Assembly: GCA_002315875.1 (NCBI GenBank) | Contig: DCIL01000030.1 | Span: 46,981-53,646 of the forward strand | Direction: 5' to 3' | Source: Verrucomicrobia bacterium UBA1727 | GTDB lineage: Bacteria > Verrucomicrobiota > Kiritimatiellia > RFP12 > UBA1067 | Length of the DNA stretch: 6,666 nucleotides | In this document: positions 6,522-6,666 of the stretch, one piece after another | Numbering within the stretch: position 1 is the first letter of the stretch | How the letters are laid out: each line of letters opens with the position of its first letter | Notes under the pieces: model-generated | Seen by the model: only the letters and a program-made list of their open reading frames with translations | Told to the model about the DNA's origin: nothing | Databases searched by the model: none | Translations under genes and position numbers: made by a program

Positions 6522-6562
6522 GGTGAAAGAGAAAACAGGTAATGTCTGCGCGAGGTTTCACC
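6522..6562 (-). other. Seven-bp dyad in apbE leader, possible aptamer or anti-terminator stem
   Basis: GGTGAAA (6562-6556) is perfectly complementary to TTTCACC (6528-6522). The enclosed loop includes CTCGCGC (6554-6548), whose last six bases could pair (one U-G) with the 5' arm of the downstream terminator. I recognise no known riboswitch class. Confidence 0.35.
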
Positions 6563-6570
6563 TTGGGATT

Positions 6571-6646
6571 GAGTTGAAGTTTTCAGTTGAAGTTGAAGAA
6601 CGGAGTTTAACGTCCTTTCTCGAACTCGAACTCTTAACTCGAACTC
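6571..6646. repeat. Inverted pair of hexamer arrays around a 20-nt centre
   Basis: The left arm (6571-6598) has four AGTT boxes spaced 6, 7 and 6 nt on the plus strand. The right arm (6619-6646) is an imperfect reverse complement built of AACT-type boxes with the same 6-7-6 phasing; 19 of 28 positions pair. In RNA half of the two-base gaps become G-U pairs. The centre carries GGA/TCC. This is a long imperfect hairpin in DNA or RNA of either strand. Function unknown. Confidence 0.75.
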
Positions 6647-6666
6647 ATCTCCCTATCTCCTTAGAA

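Larger units (their letters stand above)
6469..6666. other. Non-coding region upstream of apbE
   Basis: No supported gene lies here. It holds the hexamer arrays, the 7-bp dyad and the terminator listed separately. A four-codon frame (MSSS, starting near 6646) follows an AAGGAG on the minus strand but is too short to call. I find no convincing -35/-10 pair for apbE, so its promoter may lie beyond the window. Confidence 0.6.

Noticed and set aside
6469..6561. GTG start for apbE at 6561
   Set aside because: It would translate the terminator hairpin and place the lipoprotein signal 31 residues inside the protein.
6632..6646. Four-codon leader peptide MSSS after AAGGAG on the minus strand
   Set aside because: Too short to support, and it consists of the hexamer repeat itself.

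Overview
All five genes in this 6.7 kb window lie on the minus strand, so they read from high to low coordinates. The DNA is GC-rich bacterial chromosome. I see no tRNA or rRNA gene, CRISPR array or transposase. The source is uncertain. A MetX-MetW fusion, a non-enterobacterial type of serine acetyltransferase, internally transcribed minisatellite-like repeats and a mixture of Shine-Dalgarno and SD-less starts would fit an uncultured PVC-group bacterium (Kiritimatiellota, Verrucomicrobiota or Lentisphaerota). That is a low-confidence impression, not a demonstration.

Layout in transcription order: (1) 6469-6666 is non-coding. It carries an inverted pair of hexamer arrays, a 7-bp dyad and a strong intrinsic terminator whose U-tract ends 4 nt before the next start codon. 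(2) apbE (6468-5698) encodes a compact FAD:protein FMN transferase lipoprotein. (3) After a 31-nt gap filled by a short repeat, an ABC-F ATPase gene (5666-3651) follows. It carries two in-frame arrays of the 9-mer GTTGAGARR (plus-strand sense). (4) A 42-nt gap holds an extended -10 promoter almost touching the next start codon. (5) metX-metW (3608-1827), cysE (1830-1081) and ychF (1084 to the left window edge, last dozen or so residues missing) are joined by two successive ATGA stop/start overlaps, which points to a translationally coupled operon.

The operon logic is clear for the first two genes of the second unit. MetX acylates homoserine and CysE acetylates serine, so both prepare O-acyl amino acids for sulfhydrylation on the way to methionine and cysteine. 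YchF (a translation-associated ATPase) and the ABC-F protein are ribosome-linked housekeeping factors. ApbE covalently attaches FMN to respiratory flavoproteins such as Nqr or Rnf subunits, none of which lies in the window.

The most unusual signals are the repeats and the terminator. The same 9-nt repeat occupies two separate surface-type sites of one ABC-F protein with invariant codons. A one-base variant of it fills that gene's leader. A terminator sits directly in front of apbE where a ribosome-binding site should be.
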